Shown here in pieces: positions 8,418 through 17,479 of a stretch of DNA of 64,000 nucleotides. The stretch's first letter is position 1. Each line of letters opens with the position of its first letter. Under the pieces are notes generated by a model. That model made no database searches. It was not told the DNA's origin and saw only the letters and a program-made list of their open reading frames with translations. Origin of the DNA: an uncultured Lachnospiraceae bacterium (GTDB taxonomy: Bacteria > Bacillota > Clostridia > Lachnospirales > Lachnospiraceae); contig CAKSBC010000005.1 of NCBI GenBank assembly GCA_934438085.1, forward strand, positions 1 through 64,000, given 5' to 3'. The position numbers and the translations under genes were made by a program.

Positions 8418-8471
8418 ACGCTTAAATATTAAACGGGCACAGCCCAACTACTTTTTGAAAAGGATCGATAT

Positions 8472-9230
8472 ATGATAAAGATAGCTGTATACGGTAAGGG
8501 CGGCATCGGAAAATCCACAGTCACCGCCAACCTGTCTGCTGCATTTGCAAGCATGGGAAAAAGAGTAATTCAGATAGGCTGTGATCCCAAGGCAGACTCA
8601 ACCATCAATCTTCTTGGTGGAAAGCCTTTGCTCCCTGTCATGAACTATATGCGTGATATGGAAAAGGATCCGGAGACGCTTGAGGATATCTCAAAAACAG
8701 GCTTCGGAAACATTCTTTGCATAGAGACCGGAGGCCCTACACCGGGGCTTGGCTGTGCGGGAAGAGGCATCATCGCTACCTTCCAGCTGCTTGAGGAGCT
8801 TGAACTTTTCGAAACCTACAAGCCTGATATCGTTATGTACGATGTCCTCGGAGATGTGGTCTGCGGAGGCTTTGCCGCACCTATCAGAGAAGGCTATGCC
8901 GAGGAGGTCCTTATTGTGACTTCCGGCGAAAAGATGGCTCTCTATGCTGCAAACAACATTTATCAGGCAGTCAAAAACTTTGAGGATCGCAGCTACGCCA
9001 GAGTCAGAGGCATTATCCTCAACCACAGAAATGTTGAAAATGAAAATGAAAAGGTTGCTGCATTTGCAGATGCAAACGGACTTGAAATAGTCGGCGAGAT
9101 CCCGCGCAGCAATGATATTAATTTTTATGAGGAACAGGGAAAAACCGTTATTGAAGGCGATATAACCTTACCTGTCAGCCAGACCTTTATTGATCTTGCT
9201 GCAAAGCTTTTAAAGGAACACGAAGAGTAA
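8472..9230 (+). CDS. NifH-like ATP-dependent Fe-S reductase (nitrogenase superfamily)
   Basis: Homodimeric iron protein of the NifH/BchL/CfbC family that delivers low-potential electrons to a NifDK-type partner with ATP hydrolysis. Visible features are the deviant Walker A motif YGKGGIGKST (residues 7-16), GCDPKADST (36-44), and the two Cys that bind the bridging [4Fe-4S] cluster: Cys95 in GLGCAGRG and Cys131 in DVVCGGFA. Arg98 matches the Arg that is ADP-ribosylated in some NifH. The length of 252 is shorter than true NifH (about 275-295), and neighbours are HypFCDE and HydFE rather than nif genes, so it is a nitrogenase-like paralogue and not evidence of nitrogen fixation. It is the first gene of the cluster. 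Confidence 0.9.
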   Translation: MIKIAVYGKGGIGKSTVTANLSAAFASMGKRVIQIGCDPKADSTINLLGGKPLLPVMNYMRDMEKDPETLEDISKTGFGNILCIETGGPTPGLGCAGRGIIATFQLLEELELFETYKPDIVMYDVLGDVVCGGFAAPIREGYAEEVLIVTSGEKMALYAANNIYQAVKNFEDRSYARVRGIILNHRNVENENEKVAAFADANGLEIVGEIPRSNDINFYEEQGKTVIEGDITLPVSQTFIDLAAKLLKEHEE

Positions 9231-9258
9231 TTTATAAGAGGACAGAGATTCTAATTTT

Positions 9259-11991
9259 ATGACAGATACAAGCTTAGAAAAACTTAATCCGTTCAGCCGT
9301 ACCGTATCAGAGCTTTCCGATGCCGGTATCAATGAGCTGCCGTGGCAGTTCATTTCAGGAGAACATCTTATATACAGCTCTCCTGCTGCCCTTTCATTTA
9401 ATTCACCGGGTGCCGAAGGCTTCGGTGTTAAGCGTGCCGCTCTATCCATACCGGATTCGGTGCTTCTTTTGGTGTCTCCGGGATGCTGCGGACGCAATAC
9501 CTCTGGTATAGGCGATATCCCGCAGTACAAAAATCGCTTCTTCTTTATGAACATGGATGAGGCTGATATTGTCACCGGCAAGCATCTTAAAAAGGTTCCT
9601 GATGCCGTGTCCAATGTTGTTAATGAATATCTTCAAAGGACAGGCAAAAAGCCTTCAGTAGTAATGATCTGCATTACCTGTGTGGACGCACTGCTCGGAA
9701 CAGATATGGAAAGAGTATGCCGAAAGGCAGAGGAACAGGTCGGACTTCCTGTTCGTCCGAGCTATATGTATGCGCTTACAAGAGAAGGCCGCAAGCCTCC
9801 TATGATCCATGTGAGACAGTCTCTTTATTCACTGCTTGAAAAGCGCAGAAAGCGCAGTACAAGCGTTAACCTTATAGGCCATTTTGCGCCGCTTATCGAT
9901 GACTGTGAGCTCTATGACATGCTGCATAATAGCATAGGAGTTAAAAGCATCCGTGAGCTTTCCCGCTGCAAAAGCTATGATGAATTCATGCTCATGGCAG
10001 AGGCAAATTTTAATCTCGTGCTGGATGCAGAGGCGCGTCCTGCTGCTGCCGACATGGAAAAAGCTCTCGGCATTCCGTATATAGAGCTTAAGAGGCTTTA
10101 TCAGACTGACAAGATCGAACGCCAGTATCTGGCTTTTGGACAGGCTCTCGGAGTAACTATTGACGTAAGCAAGGCAAAAGCCGAAGCACTTTCAGCAATT
10201 TCAGCATTCAGGAAAGCTCTCGAAGAGCACGGCTATTTGCTTTCTTCCGGACAGCCGCCTGTTTTTGCCATAGGCGAATTTTTAAATGCCGACCCGTTTG
10301 AGCTTTCGCTTTCTCTTATACATGAAGGCTTTGCCGTATCAGAGATATTCGGCACTATCACTGCCGACAACTTTATATACATCGAAAAGCTTGCTGAGCT
10401 TTCCCCTGATATAAGAGTATATTCAAACCTTGATCCGGGAATGATACATTACCGTGAAAAAGAGCATACAAAACCTGATTTTGTTATAGGCCGAGACGCC
10501 GCATATTATCATCCCGATGCTGTAAGGGTGCAGTGGCGCGAGGATATTCAGCCGTTTGGCTTTGCCGGAGTAAAAAAGCTGTATCGTGAGCTTCTTTCTG
10601 CTTTTGAAGCATCGCTTTCCGCAGTGAACACCGATAATAAGTCACACTGTGATGCAGCAGCCGTATCTAAAGTTTCCGCCGGAAATGTTTTTCCTGATAT
10701 CATGCTGTCTCATAGTACATCAACCGAAAATGCTTACGGCGCTGCAGCAGTATCATCAAGCGCCGCATGCAATATATCTGTTAATGCTGATGGCTCAGAT
10801 GCTGAGGCATTTCCTGATGCCTCCTGCACCTTAAAGCATTTACGCGGCTATCGCAGCTATCTTCCTCCGTTTGCACCCGATGCTTCAGGAGCATCTTCCG
10901 TGCTTTATTCACTCGGAGGCATCATAGTTATATGTGACGCCGGCGGCTGTGCCGGAAATATCTGCGGCTTTGACGAGCCAAGATGGCTCAGTGAGAAAAG
11001 CGCGATCTACAGCGCAGGCTTAAGAGACATGGACGCTATATTAGGACGTGATGACAGACTTGTTGAAAAGCTTAAGCGCACAGCTGAAAGTGTCGGCAAT
11101 GTACCTTTTGCCGCAATTATAGGTACGCCTGTTCCTGCAGTGATCGCAACAGATTACCACGCACTTAAGCACATGAGCGAAAGACGCACAGGACTTACGA
11201 CCTTAAGCATAGATACCTCCGGCATGGAGCTTTATGATACCGGTGCCTCAAAGGCATACCTTGAGCTTTTCAGTGAATTCACCAGGAACTCCGAGCTTGA
11301 AGATAAAGATGTAAAAGCTAAGGACGAAGCAGCAAAAACTGCCTATAACGGTTACACGGGCATATTAGGTGCAAATCCTATAGATATGAGCAGTCGTGAA
11401 ATAAAGAGCTTTTTCTCCGACGCACTTTCAGACAACAAAATATGCTGTTTTTCTATGGGAGACGGTCTTGATGCAGTACATGCCGCAGGCAATATGACTA
11501 AAAACATTGTCGTAGCGCCTTCAGGAATAAAGGCCGCTGAGTTTATCAAAAGAAAATTCGGCGTACCTTATGAAATCAGCTTCCCTGGTGCAGAGCATAT
11601 TTTAAAGAAAGCTGTTAATGCTTCCGGACTTTTTAACACCAAAGATGCCGAAGCTAAAGTTGCTGCTGACACAGCTTTCTATGAGTGCTTTGATAATAAG
11701 AACGTACTTATTATTCACCAGGATGTGCTCGCCTGCGCTCTTAAAGAGCTTATTAACGAGCACTCAAATGCAAAGGTCACGACCGCCTGCTGGTTTAAAA
11801 CAGTGTCCGATAAAACCATCAAGCTTCATGATGAGCATGACCTTTCAGAGCTCATCAAAAAGCTCAAGCCGGATCTTGTCATCGGAGACATGGATATGAA
11901 GCCGCTTTGTGACAGTACCGGTATTGAGGTAAGCTTTATTGACCTTCCTCATTTTGCAGTCTCGGGAAGACTTATGGAGGAGCTGTTATGA
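9259..11991 (+). CDS. Fused NifD-like/NifK-like protein (nitrogenase component 1-type)
   Basis: A 910-residue protein made of two nitrogenase component-1 type halves. Residues about 1-455 resemble the separate D-like protein at 17469 (shared features: a Cys pair at 76-77 in SPGCCGRN, CITC at 138-141, SVNLIGHFAPL, RCKSYDEFMLM). Residues about 527-910 resemble the K-like protein at 18866 (shared: GxxSxLYxLGG, Cys559, Cys564 in AGGCAG, Cys569, DEPRW, GLRDMDAILG, GILGANPID). The halves are joined by a Ser/Ala-rich linker (about 456-525) that looks unstructured. The conserved Cys could hold an Fe-S cluster between the halves, as the P-cluster does in nitrogenase. I see no recognisable FeMo-cofactor pocket. 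It follows the NifH-like gene by 28 bp and overlaps hypF by 4 bp (ATGA). Function unknown. Confidence 0.85.
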   Translation: MTDTSLEKLNPFSRTVSELSDAGINELPWQFISGEHLIYSSPAALSFNSPGAEGFGVKRAALSIPDSVLLLVSPGCCGRNTSGIGDIPQYKNRFFFMNMDEADIVTGKHLKKVPDAVSNVVNEYLQRTGKKPSVVMICITCVDALLGTDMERVCRKAEEQVGLPVRPSYMYALTREGRKPPMIHVRQSLYSLLEKRRKRSTSVNLIGHFAPLIDDCELYDMLHNSIGVKSIRELSRCKSYDEFMLMAEANFNLVLDAEARPAAADMEKALGIPYIELKRLYQTDKIERQYLAFGQALGVTIDVSKAKAEALSAISAFRKALEEHGYLLSSGQPPVFAIGEFLNADPFELSLSLIHEGFAVSEIFGTITADNFIYIEKLAELSPDIRVYSNLDPGMIHYREKEHTKPDFVIGRDAAYYHPDAVRVQWREDIQPFGFAGVKKLYRELLSAFEASLSAVNTDNKSHCDAAAVSKVSAGNVFPDIMLSHSTSTENAYGAAAVSSSAACNISVNADGSDAEAFPDASCTLKHLRGYRSYLPPFAPDASGASSVLYSLGGIIVICDAGGCAGNICGFDEPRWLSEKSAIYSAGLRDMDAILGRDDRLVEKLKRTAESVGNVPFAAIIGTPVPAVIATDYHALKHMSERRTGLTTLSIDTSGMELYDTGASKAYLELFSEFTRNSELEDKDVKAKDEAAKTAYNGYTGILGANPIDMSSREIKSFFSDALSDNKICCFSMGDGLDAVHAAGNMTKNIVVAPSGIKAAEFIKRKFGVPYEISFPGAEHILKKAVNASGLFNTKDAEAKVAADTAFYECFDNKNVLIIHQDVLACALKELINEHSNAKVTTACWFKTVSDKTIKLHDEHDLSELIKKLKPDLVIGDMDMKPLCDSTGIEVSFIDLPHFAVSGRLMEELL

Positions 11992-14606
11992 CAGCCGAAG
12001 TCATTACCAGAAGAATAAGGGTGTACGGCATAGTTCAGGGCGTAGGCTTCAGGCCCACAGTAGCCCGTCATGCCAATGCCTCCGGCATAAATGGAACTGT
12101 CATCAATAAAGGCTCATACGTTGAGATAATAGCTCAGGGCTCCGAAAAAGCTTGCGACTTATTTTTGGAGCTGTTAAAAAAAGAGCCTCCGATAAGAGCT
12201 TATATTATTAAGATAAGCGTACAGGAGCTTGGAAAATTCAAATGTGAAGGCAATGCGAAAGAGGCCGCCGCTTCTGAGGAAAGCAACAGCCTTCCGATTT
12301 ATGACAGCTTCACGATAGAAGAAAGTGAGCATACAGACGGAGACATTTACATCTCCCCTGATATCGCCATATGTGAAGACTGCAAGCGTGAGCTTTATGA
12401 CAAAAATAACCGCAGATATCTGCATCCCTTTATAAACTGCACTAACTGCGGCCCGCGTATGACCATACTTGACGCGCTTCCTTATGACAGGGAGCGTACG
12501 AGCATGAAGGTCTTTCCTATGTGCCCGGAATGCTCAAAGGAATATCATTCCCGCGGCAACCGGCGCTTTGATGCTCAGCCGGTCTGCTGCAATAACTGCG
12601 GCCCTGAGGTCTATATCCTTGATAAGGAAAGCGGAAAGCCTGATGAGGCTCTTACAGGCAGTGCAGCCATAACGTATTCAAGACGTATCATAAGTAAAGG
12701 CGGTATCGTTGCTGTAAAGGGCATAGGCGGCTTTCATCTTTGCTGTGATGCTTCTAATGAAAATGCTGTAAAGCTGCTGAGAGAAAGAAAGCATCGTCCG
12801 TCAAAGCCATTTGCTGTAATGATGCATGATATCGATACTGTTAAACGTGAATGTGTTGTTACTGACAATGAAGCCAAAGAGCTTGAAGGTCACAGAAAGC
12901 CAATAGTTCTCCTTGAAAGCAGGACTGATGCACAATGCCGCATTGTTCCGTCGGTTGCTCCCGGCAATCCAAAGCTTGGAGTCATGCTGCCGTATGCACC
13001 TGTACAGCTGCTGCTTTTTGATTATAATGACGATATAACAATGCCTGACTGTCTCGTTATGACGAGCGCCAATGAATCCGGCGCACCTATATGCCGTGAT
13101 GACAATGACGCATTAAATGAGCTTTCGGAGCTTGCGGATGCTATACTCTCAAACAACCGACTTATAAGAGTCCGTGCAGACGACACGGTTACAGACTTTT
13201 TTGAAGATAAGCCTTACATAATAAGACGTTCAAGAGGCTTTGCTCCTCTCCCTGTCATGTTTACAGGAAATGCCGACGAGACATTGTCAGAGTCTGCTAA
13301 GGTCGATGCTGATGCTGAAAATGCCTCATGTGCTTTACCTTCATCACAGGTAAGTGATACCCTCGAAATCAGAAAACACTCTGTGCTCGGCATAGGCGGT
13401 GAGCTTAAAAACAGCTTTTGTATAGGAACCGGCGATCTTTTCTATAGCTCCCCTTACATAGGCGATTTAGGAGATATAAGGACCATCAATGCCTTAAGAG
13501 AAACCATCAGCCGTTTTATGACATTGCTTGAGACAAGCCCCGAGGCTATAGCCTGCGATATGCATCCGCTTTATCAGTCAAGAAGTCTTGCCTATGAACT
13601 TTGCAGGGAATTGGAAGCAGAAAAAGTTCGAGACGGTAAACACTCGTCAATAAGGCTCTTTGAGCTGCAGCACCATTATGCACATGTGCTTTCCTGTATG
13701 GCAGAAAACAATGTCGATGAGGCAGTAATAGGTGTTTCATTTGACGGAACCGGATACGGCACCGATAAGACGATATGGGGCGGCGAGCTTCTTATAAGCG
13801 ATTGGAACGGTTTTCTTCGTGCCGGACACATTTCGCCCTTTATACAGGTCGGCGGAGATGCATCCTCCAAGGAGGGCTGGCGCATAGCTGCTCAGATGAT
13901 ATCAGACATATATAAAGAGTCAGCTGCTTCTGAAAAGTCGCCTGTCTTCGCATCATCGGAGCATTCTGATGCTGATAAATCTGTTTCGGATATAAGCGGT
14001 AATGAAGTCATAAAGGCTTTGAAGCTTTGCTCGGAGCAGGAATTTAAGCTCATAGGCACAATGGCAAAGCGTGGCATAAACTCTGTTCGTTCAACAAGCG
14101 CAGGTCGTCTCTTTGATGCTGTAAGTGCCGTTCTTAATATTAAAAGGGCTTCAAGCTTTGAGGGTGAGGCCTCAACAGCTCTTATGTATGCCGCATCAGC
14201 GTATCATAAGAAACATGGGGATTACCGTAATACAGACTTTACTTACAGCCTTATCGATGTTAATGATGACAGCAGCATAGTAATGAATACAAGCGCCTTA
14301 TTCAGATATATAACAGACGGAATGCTTAACGGTAAAGATATAGGTAAGCTCGCCTATGATTTCCATGTAATACTGTCGGATGTGACAGCTGCAGCCGTTA
14401 TCAAAGCATCAGAGCTTACAGGCATCAGGAAAGCAGCTTTGAGCGGAGGCGTTTTCCAAAATACACTGCTCCTTTCTCTTGTAAAGGATGCTCTTACAAA
14501 ATCGGGTATATCAGTACTCACCCACAGTCTTATACCTCCGAATGACGGGGGCATAGGCTTAGGTCAGGCAGTATATGCCATGAAACAGTTAAATAAAGAT
14601 TCATAA
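11988..14606 (+). CDS. hypF: HypF carbamoyltransferase, hydrogenase maturation
   Basis: HypF makes the thiocarbamoyl group on HypE from carbamoyl phosphate and ATP, the source of the cyanide ligands of Fe(CN)2CO. The domains are in the standard order: acylphosphatase (about residues 8-95, with RVYGIVQGVGFRPTV), two C-x2-C zinc fingers (about 129-205, starting Cys129/Cys132), YrdC-like (about 220-420), and the Kae1-like C-terminal domain (HHYAHVLSCMAEN, SFDGTGYGTD, GGVFQNTLL, PPNDGGIGLGQ). At 872 residues it is longer than most HypF (about 750). Extra polar segments near residues 425-455 and 635-670 account for this. Its start overlaps the stop of the fused NifDK-like gene, implying translational coupling. 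Confidence 0.96.
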   Translation: MTAEVITRRIRVYGIVQGVGFRPTVARHANASGINGTVINKGSYVEIIAQGSEKACDLFLELLKKEPPIRAYIIKISVQELGKFKCEGNAKEAAASEESNSLPIYDSFTIEESEHTDGDIYISPDIAICEDCKRELYDKNNRRYLHPFINCTNCGPRMTILDALPYDRERTSMKVFPMCPECSKEYHSRGNRRFDAQPVCCNNCGPEVYILDKESGKPDEALTGSAAITYSRRIISKGGIVAVKGIGGFHLCCDASNENAVKLLRERKHRPSKPFAVMMHDIDTVKRECVVTDNEAKELEGHRKPIVLLESRTDAQCRIVPSVAPGNPKLGVMLPYAPVQLLLFDYNDDITMPDCLVMTSANESGAPICRDDNDALNELSELADAILSNNRLIRVRADDTVTDFFEDKPYIIRRSRGFAPLPVMFTGNADETLSESAKVDADAENASCALPSSQVSDTLEIRKHSVLGIGGELKNSFCIGTGDLFYSSPYIGDLGDIRTINALRETISRFMTLLETSPEAIACDMHPLYQSRSLAYELCRELEAEKVRDGKHSSIRLFELQHHYAHVLSCMAENNVDEAVIGVSFDGTGYGTDKTIWGGELLISDWNGFLRAGHISPFIQVGGDASSKEGWRIAAQMISDIYKESAASEKSPVFASSEHSDADKSVSDISGNEVIKALKLCSEQEFKLIGTMAKRGINSVRSTSAGRLFDAVSAVLNIKRASSFEGEASTALMYAASAYHKKHGDYRNTDFTYSLIDVNDDSSIVMNTSALFRYITDGMLNGKDIGKLAYDFHVILSDVTAAAVIKASELTGIRKAALSGGVFQNTLLLSLVKDALTKSGISVLTHSLIPPNDGGIGLGQAVYAMKQLNKDS

Positions 14607-14647
14607 TCATTTTCAGATATAAAAGCATTTGCTTCGGAGGTTAAAAA

Positions 14648-14869
14648 ATGTGTGTAGGATTATCAGCTAAGGTCGTAAAGGTGCAGGACGGAATGGCACT
14701 TATCGACGCAGACGGTGCAAGACGTGAGGTTTCCGCCAAAATGCTCGACAGCCTTGAGCCGGGTGACTATGTAATGGTACACGCCGGCATTGCTATAGCA
14801 AAGATAACCGAGGATGACGATGAGCAGTCAGACGAGCTCATCGAAGAACTTAATGAGGGGATCATCTGA
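14648..14869 (+). CDS. hypC: HypC/HybG-type hydrogenase maturation chaperone
   Basis: Small chaperone that carries the Fe(CN)2CO unit with HypD. It begins MCVGLSAKV, with the essential Cys2 that becomes the N-terminal residue and binds iron, followed by the OB-fold core (GARREVSAKMLDSLEPGDYVMVHAGIAIAKI). The length of 73 is typical, with an acidic C-terminal tail. TCGGAGG lies just upstream. Its stop overlaps the hypD start by 1 bp. In hydrogenase maturation HypC also binds the large subunit precursor, but no such subunit is in this window. Confidence 0.95.
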   Translation: MCVGLSAKVVKVQDGMALIDADGARREVSAKMLDSLEPGDYVMVHAGIAIAKITEDDDEQSDELIEELNEGII

Positions 14870-15912
14870 TGAAAAACGAACAGCTCAAAGCTATTATAGA
14901 AAATTACAACGGCCCTAAGCTCCGAATAATGGAGGTCTGCGGTACACATACACATGAGATCTTCAGACTGGGAATAAGGAAAATACTTCCGCCTTCAATA
15001 GAGCTTATATCGGGTCCGGGATGTCCTGTATGCGTAACGCCGGTCAGCTTCATTGATGAGGCTATCATGCTTGCTCTCGAATATAACTGTACTATCTGCA
15101 CCTTCGGTGACCTTGTCAGAGTTCCCGGAAGCAAGATGAGCCTTGCCGGTGCAAGAGCTGATGGCGGCAAAATACATATAGTTTACAGTCCTATGGATGC
15201 GGAGATCTATGCCAAGGAGCATCCTGAGGAGCAGGTCATATTCCTTTCTGTCGGTTTTGAAACTACTACTCCGGCAAGCTGCCTTGCAGTATCCATGGCT
15301 GAGGAGGACGGCATAGATAACTTCTCACTGCTAACGGCAAATAAAACCATGCCTTCCGCTTATGAAATGCTTAAGGACTTCGTTGACGTTTACCTCTATC
15401 CGGGACATGTCAATGCTGTAATGGGCAATGCAGAATGCAGAAAGCTTGCAGAACAGGGCATCAGCGGAGTAGTGTCTGGCTTTACAGCAAACGAACTGCT
15501 CTCTGCGCTTGCCGTATCAGTCATAAAGTCCCAGCAGGGTAAACCTTTCTTTGTAAATGCCTATCCGAGAGTCGTTACTGAAGAAGGAAGTCCGGCGGCA
15601 AGAGCTATGATGGATAAATATTTAGAGACCTATGACTGTGAATGGCGCGGTCTCGGCATCATCCATGCTTCCGGCAAGAGACTTAAGGATGAATATGCTG
15701 CATATGATGCAAGAAAGAAATATTCACTTCCTAAGGTAGAAGGTCACGGCAATCCGGCCTGCCGCTGCGGCGAAGTACTGCAGGGCAAAATAAAGCCTTC
15801 AGACTGTCCTTGCTTTGGCAAAGCCTGCAACCCAATGCATCCTGTCGGAGCCTGCATGGTTTCAAATGAAGGTGCATGCTCTGCCTACTATCAGTACGGT
15901 GAGGAACTGTAA
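14869..15912 (+). CDS. hypD: HypD Fe(CN)2CO scaffold, hydrogenase maturation
   Basis: Iron-sulfur protein that, with HypC, is the scaffold on which cyanide (from HypE) and CO are attached to iron. It contains Cys24 in MEVCGTHTHE, the redox pair in GPGCPVCV (Cys52 and Cys55), the GFETTTP block, PGHVNAVMG, and a Cys-rich C-terminal region (CRCGEVLQG, CPCFGKAC, GACMVSNEGACSAYY) that binds the [4Fe-4S] cluster. The length of 347 is typical. It starts on the last base of hypC and is followed 38 bp later by hypE, so it is firmly in the cluster. Confidence 0.97.
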   Translation: MKNEQLKAIIENYNGPKLRIMEVCGTHTHEIFRLGIRKILPPSIELISGPGCPVCVTPVSFIDEAIMLALEYNCTICTFGDLVRVPGSKMSLAGARADGGKIHIVYSPMDAEIYAKEHPEEQVIFLSVGFETTTPASCLAVSMAEEDGIDNFSLLTANKTMPSAYEMLKDFVDVYLYPGHVNAVMGNAECRKLAEQGISGVVSGFTANELLSALAVSVIKSQQGKPFFVNAYPRVVTEEGSPAARAMMDKYLETYDCEWRGLGIIHASGKRLKDEYAAYDARKKYSLPKVEGHGNPACRCGEVLQGKIKPSDCPCFGKACNPMHPVGACMVSNEGACSAYYQYGEEL

Positions 15913-15950
15913 GCATTTAAAGCATAATAAAGATAAACGGAGATATTATC

Positions 15951-16970
15951 ATGGATAATAAGAATACTGCCGAAGTCATAACTCTTGCACACGGTGCCGG
16001 AGGACATCAGACTTCAGAGCTCATAGATAAAGTATTTAAAGCACATTTTTCAAACCCTGACCTTACTGCCGACGATGCTGCAGTACTCGCTGCACCAAAG
16101 GGACGTATGGCAATGACTACTGATGGCTTCATCGTCTCTCCTGCGTTTTTCCCGGGAGGAAATATCGGAAAGCTCTCCATATGCGGTACAGTAAATGACC
16201 TTGCCTGCATGGGAGCAAAGCCATTATATCTTTCCTGCGCCTTTGTCATTGAGGAAGGCTTTCCGATGGAAAAGCTTGAGGAAATAGCTGCAGCCATGGA
16301 AAAAACTGCTGCTGAGGCAGGTGTAAGAGTTGTATCAGGAGATACTAAGGTTGCCGGAAAGGGACAGGTCGACGGAGTCTTCATAACAACTACAGGAGTA
16401 GGTGAAATAAGAGAAGGTGTAGAGACCTCAGGAACACTTGCAAAGCCGGGCGATGCAGTAATCGTTACCGGAGACATCGGAAGACACGGCTGCACAATAC
16501 TGCTGCAGAGAGAAGATTTCGGTATTGAGGCAAACGTGACCAGCGACTGCGCACCGCTTTGGGGCACAGTAAACGCACTGCTTGATGCAACAAATGATAT
16601 ACATGTGATCCGTGATGCCACAAGAGGCGGTGTAGGAACAGTGCTCTATGAAATAACCGGGCAGAGCAACGTCGGCATAGAACTTAACGCATCGGCAATC
16701 CCGGTAGCACCGGAGGTAAAGGGAGTATGCGGAATGCTCGGACTTGAGCCGCTCTACCTTGCCTGCGAAGGCCGTCTGGTCATCATTGCACCAAACGACA
16801 AGGCTGAGCTCATACTTGAAACACTCAAAAAACAGCCATACTCACAAAACGCTGCAATCATAGGAACAATAACCGCAGACCATCCTGGCAAAGTAGTAAT
16901 GGAAACAGAAATAGGAGCAAAAACCGTCCTCTCCCAGCCGGGCGGAGAACTACTGCCGAGGATATGTTAA
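15951..16970 (+). CDS. hypE: HypE carbamoyl dehydratase, hydrogenase maturation
   Basis: Dehydrates the thiocarbamate made by HypF to a thiocyanate on its own C-terminal Cys and transfers cyanide to HypCD-bound iron. The PurM-like fold shows LAHGAGGHQTSELI at the N-terminus, DDAAVLAAPKGRMAMTTDGF, GTVNDLACMGAKP, SGDTKVAGKGQVDGVFI and the ATP-site segment RDATRGGVGTVLYEI. The protein ends PRIC, the invariant C-terminal Cys339. Length and architecture are normal. The next 245 bp hold the cloverleaf element instead of hypA or hypB. Confidence 0.97.
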   Translation: MDNKNTAEVITLAHGAGGHQTSELIDKVFKAHFSNPDLTADDAAVLAAPKGRMAMTTDGFIVSPAFFPGGNIGKLSICGTVNDLACMGAKPLYLSCAFVIEEGFPMEKLEEIAAAMEKTAAEAGVRVVSGDTKVAGKGQVDGVFITTTGVGEIREGVETSGTLAKPGDAVIVTGDIGRHGCTILLQREDFGIEANVTSDCAPLWGTVNALLDATNDIHVIRDATRGGVGTVLYEITGQSNVGIELNASAIPVAPEVKGVCGMLGLEPLYLACEGRLVIIAPNDKAELILETLKKQPYSQNAAIIGTITADHPGKVVMETEIGAKTVLSQPGGELLPRIC

Positions 16971-16978
16971 AGCCTTGA

Positions 16979-17107
16979 GAAGAGCATCCGGTGGTTTAAA
17001 TAAGTATGGAGGGAAGCTTGCTTACCGAAATACTTATTTAAAGCAGCGGTTGTTCGGCGAATGCCGAACAACGAGAAAAACCTGAAAGGTTTTTCGAGAT
17101 GCTCTTC
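16979..17107. repeat. Cloverleaf-like structured intergenic element A
   Basis: Four perfect helices are nested as a four-way junction: an outer stem (16979-16988 with 17098-17107, GAAGAGCATC/GATGCTCTTC), a 13-bp hairpin (16995-17007 with 17030-17042), a 9-bp hairpin (17050-17058 with 17063-17071, loop GAAT) and an 8-bp hairpin (17076-17083 with 17087-17094, loop GAA). It could be a structured RNA, an mRNA processing or stabilising element inside the operon, or a REP/MITE-like DNA element. It is too symmetrical to give strand from sequence. Confidence 0.65.
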
Positions 17108-17184
17108 GTCATAAACCACTTACCCATACGTTTTTACAAATGCGAAGCAGCGGAAAACCTGAAAGGTTTTTCGAGATGCTCTTC
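17077..17184. repeat. 31-bp direct repeat of the 3' end of element A
   Basis: The last 31 bases of element A (17077-17107: hairpin 3 plus outer arm) recur exactly at 17154-17184, 46 bp beyond the first copy, directly upstream of the regulator gene. The second copy lacks the other arms, so it looks like a partial duplication or a remnant of a second element. Confidence 0.8.
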
Positions 17185-17215
17185 TGCTCAATTTTAATGA
17201 AGAAAAGGACCACCA

Positions 17216-17479
17216 ATGTGCACTGAAGACTCAAAAACCCGTGTCGCAGTTATCGCAGTCATAGTCGAAAATAACGCAGCGACCGATTCTATCAACGAAT
17301 TGCTCCATGAGGCCGGACAATATATCATCGGCCGCATGGGCATACCATACAGAGAAAAAAACATTAACATAATAAGCATTGCCATCGATGCCCCTCAGGA
17401 TGTCATCAGCTCACTCAGCGGCAAATTAGGGCGTATCGAAGGTGTTTCCGTAAAAACCGCTTACTCAAATGTTTTCTGA
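17216..17479 (+). CDS. TM1266-type putative iron-only hydrogenase system regulator
   Basis: Small ACT-like/NikR C-terminal-like protein of the TM1266 family, repeatedly found next to hydE, hydF and hydG and annotated as a putative [FeFe]-hydrogenase system regulator; the actual function is not established. It is 87 residues, with the ferredoxin-like beta-alpha-beta pattern (RVAVIAVIVENN, INELLHEAGQYIIGRMGIPYR, NIISIAIDAPQDVISSLSGKLGRIEGVSVKTAYSNV). It has no DNA-binding domain of its own. It overlaps the downstream NifD-like gene by 11 bp, tying this regulator family to the nitrogenase-like pair. Confidence 0.85.
   Translation: MCTEDSKTRVAVIAVIVENNAATDSINELLHEAGQYIIGRMGIPYREKNINIISIAIDAPQDVISSLSGKLGRIEGVSVKTAYSNVF

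Noticed and set aside
16007..16621. 204-residue minus-strand frame
   Set aside because: Antisense to hypE, whose motifs and C-terminal Cys are intact.
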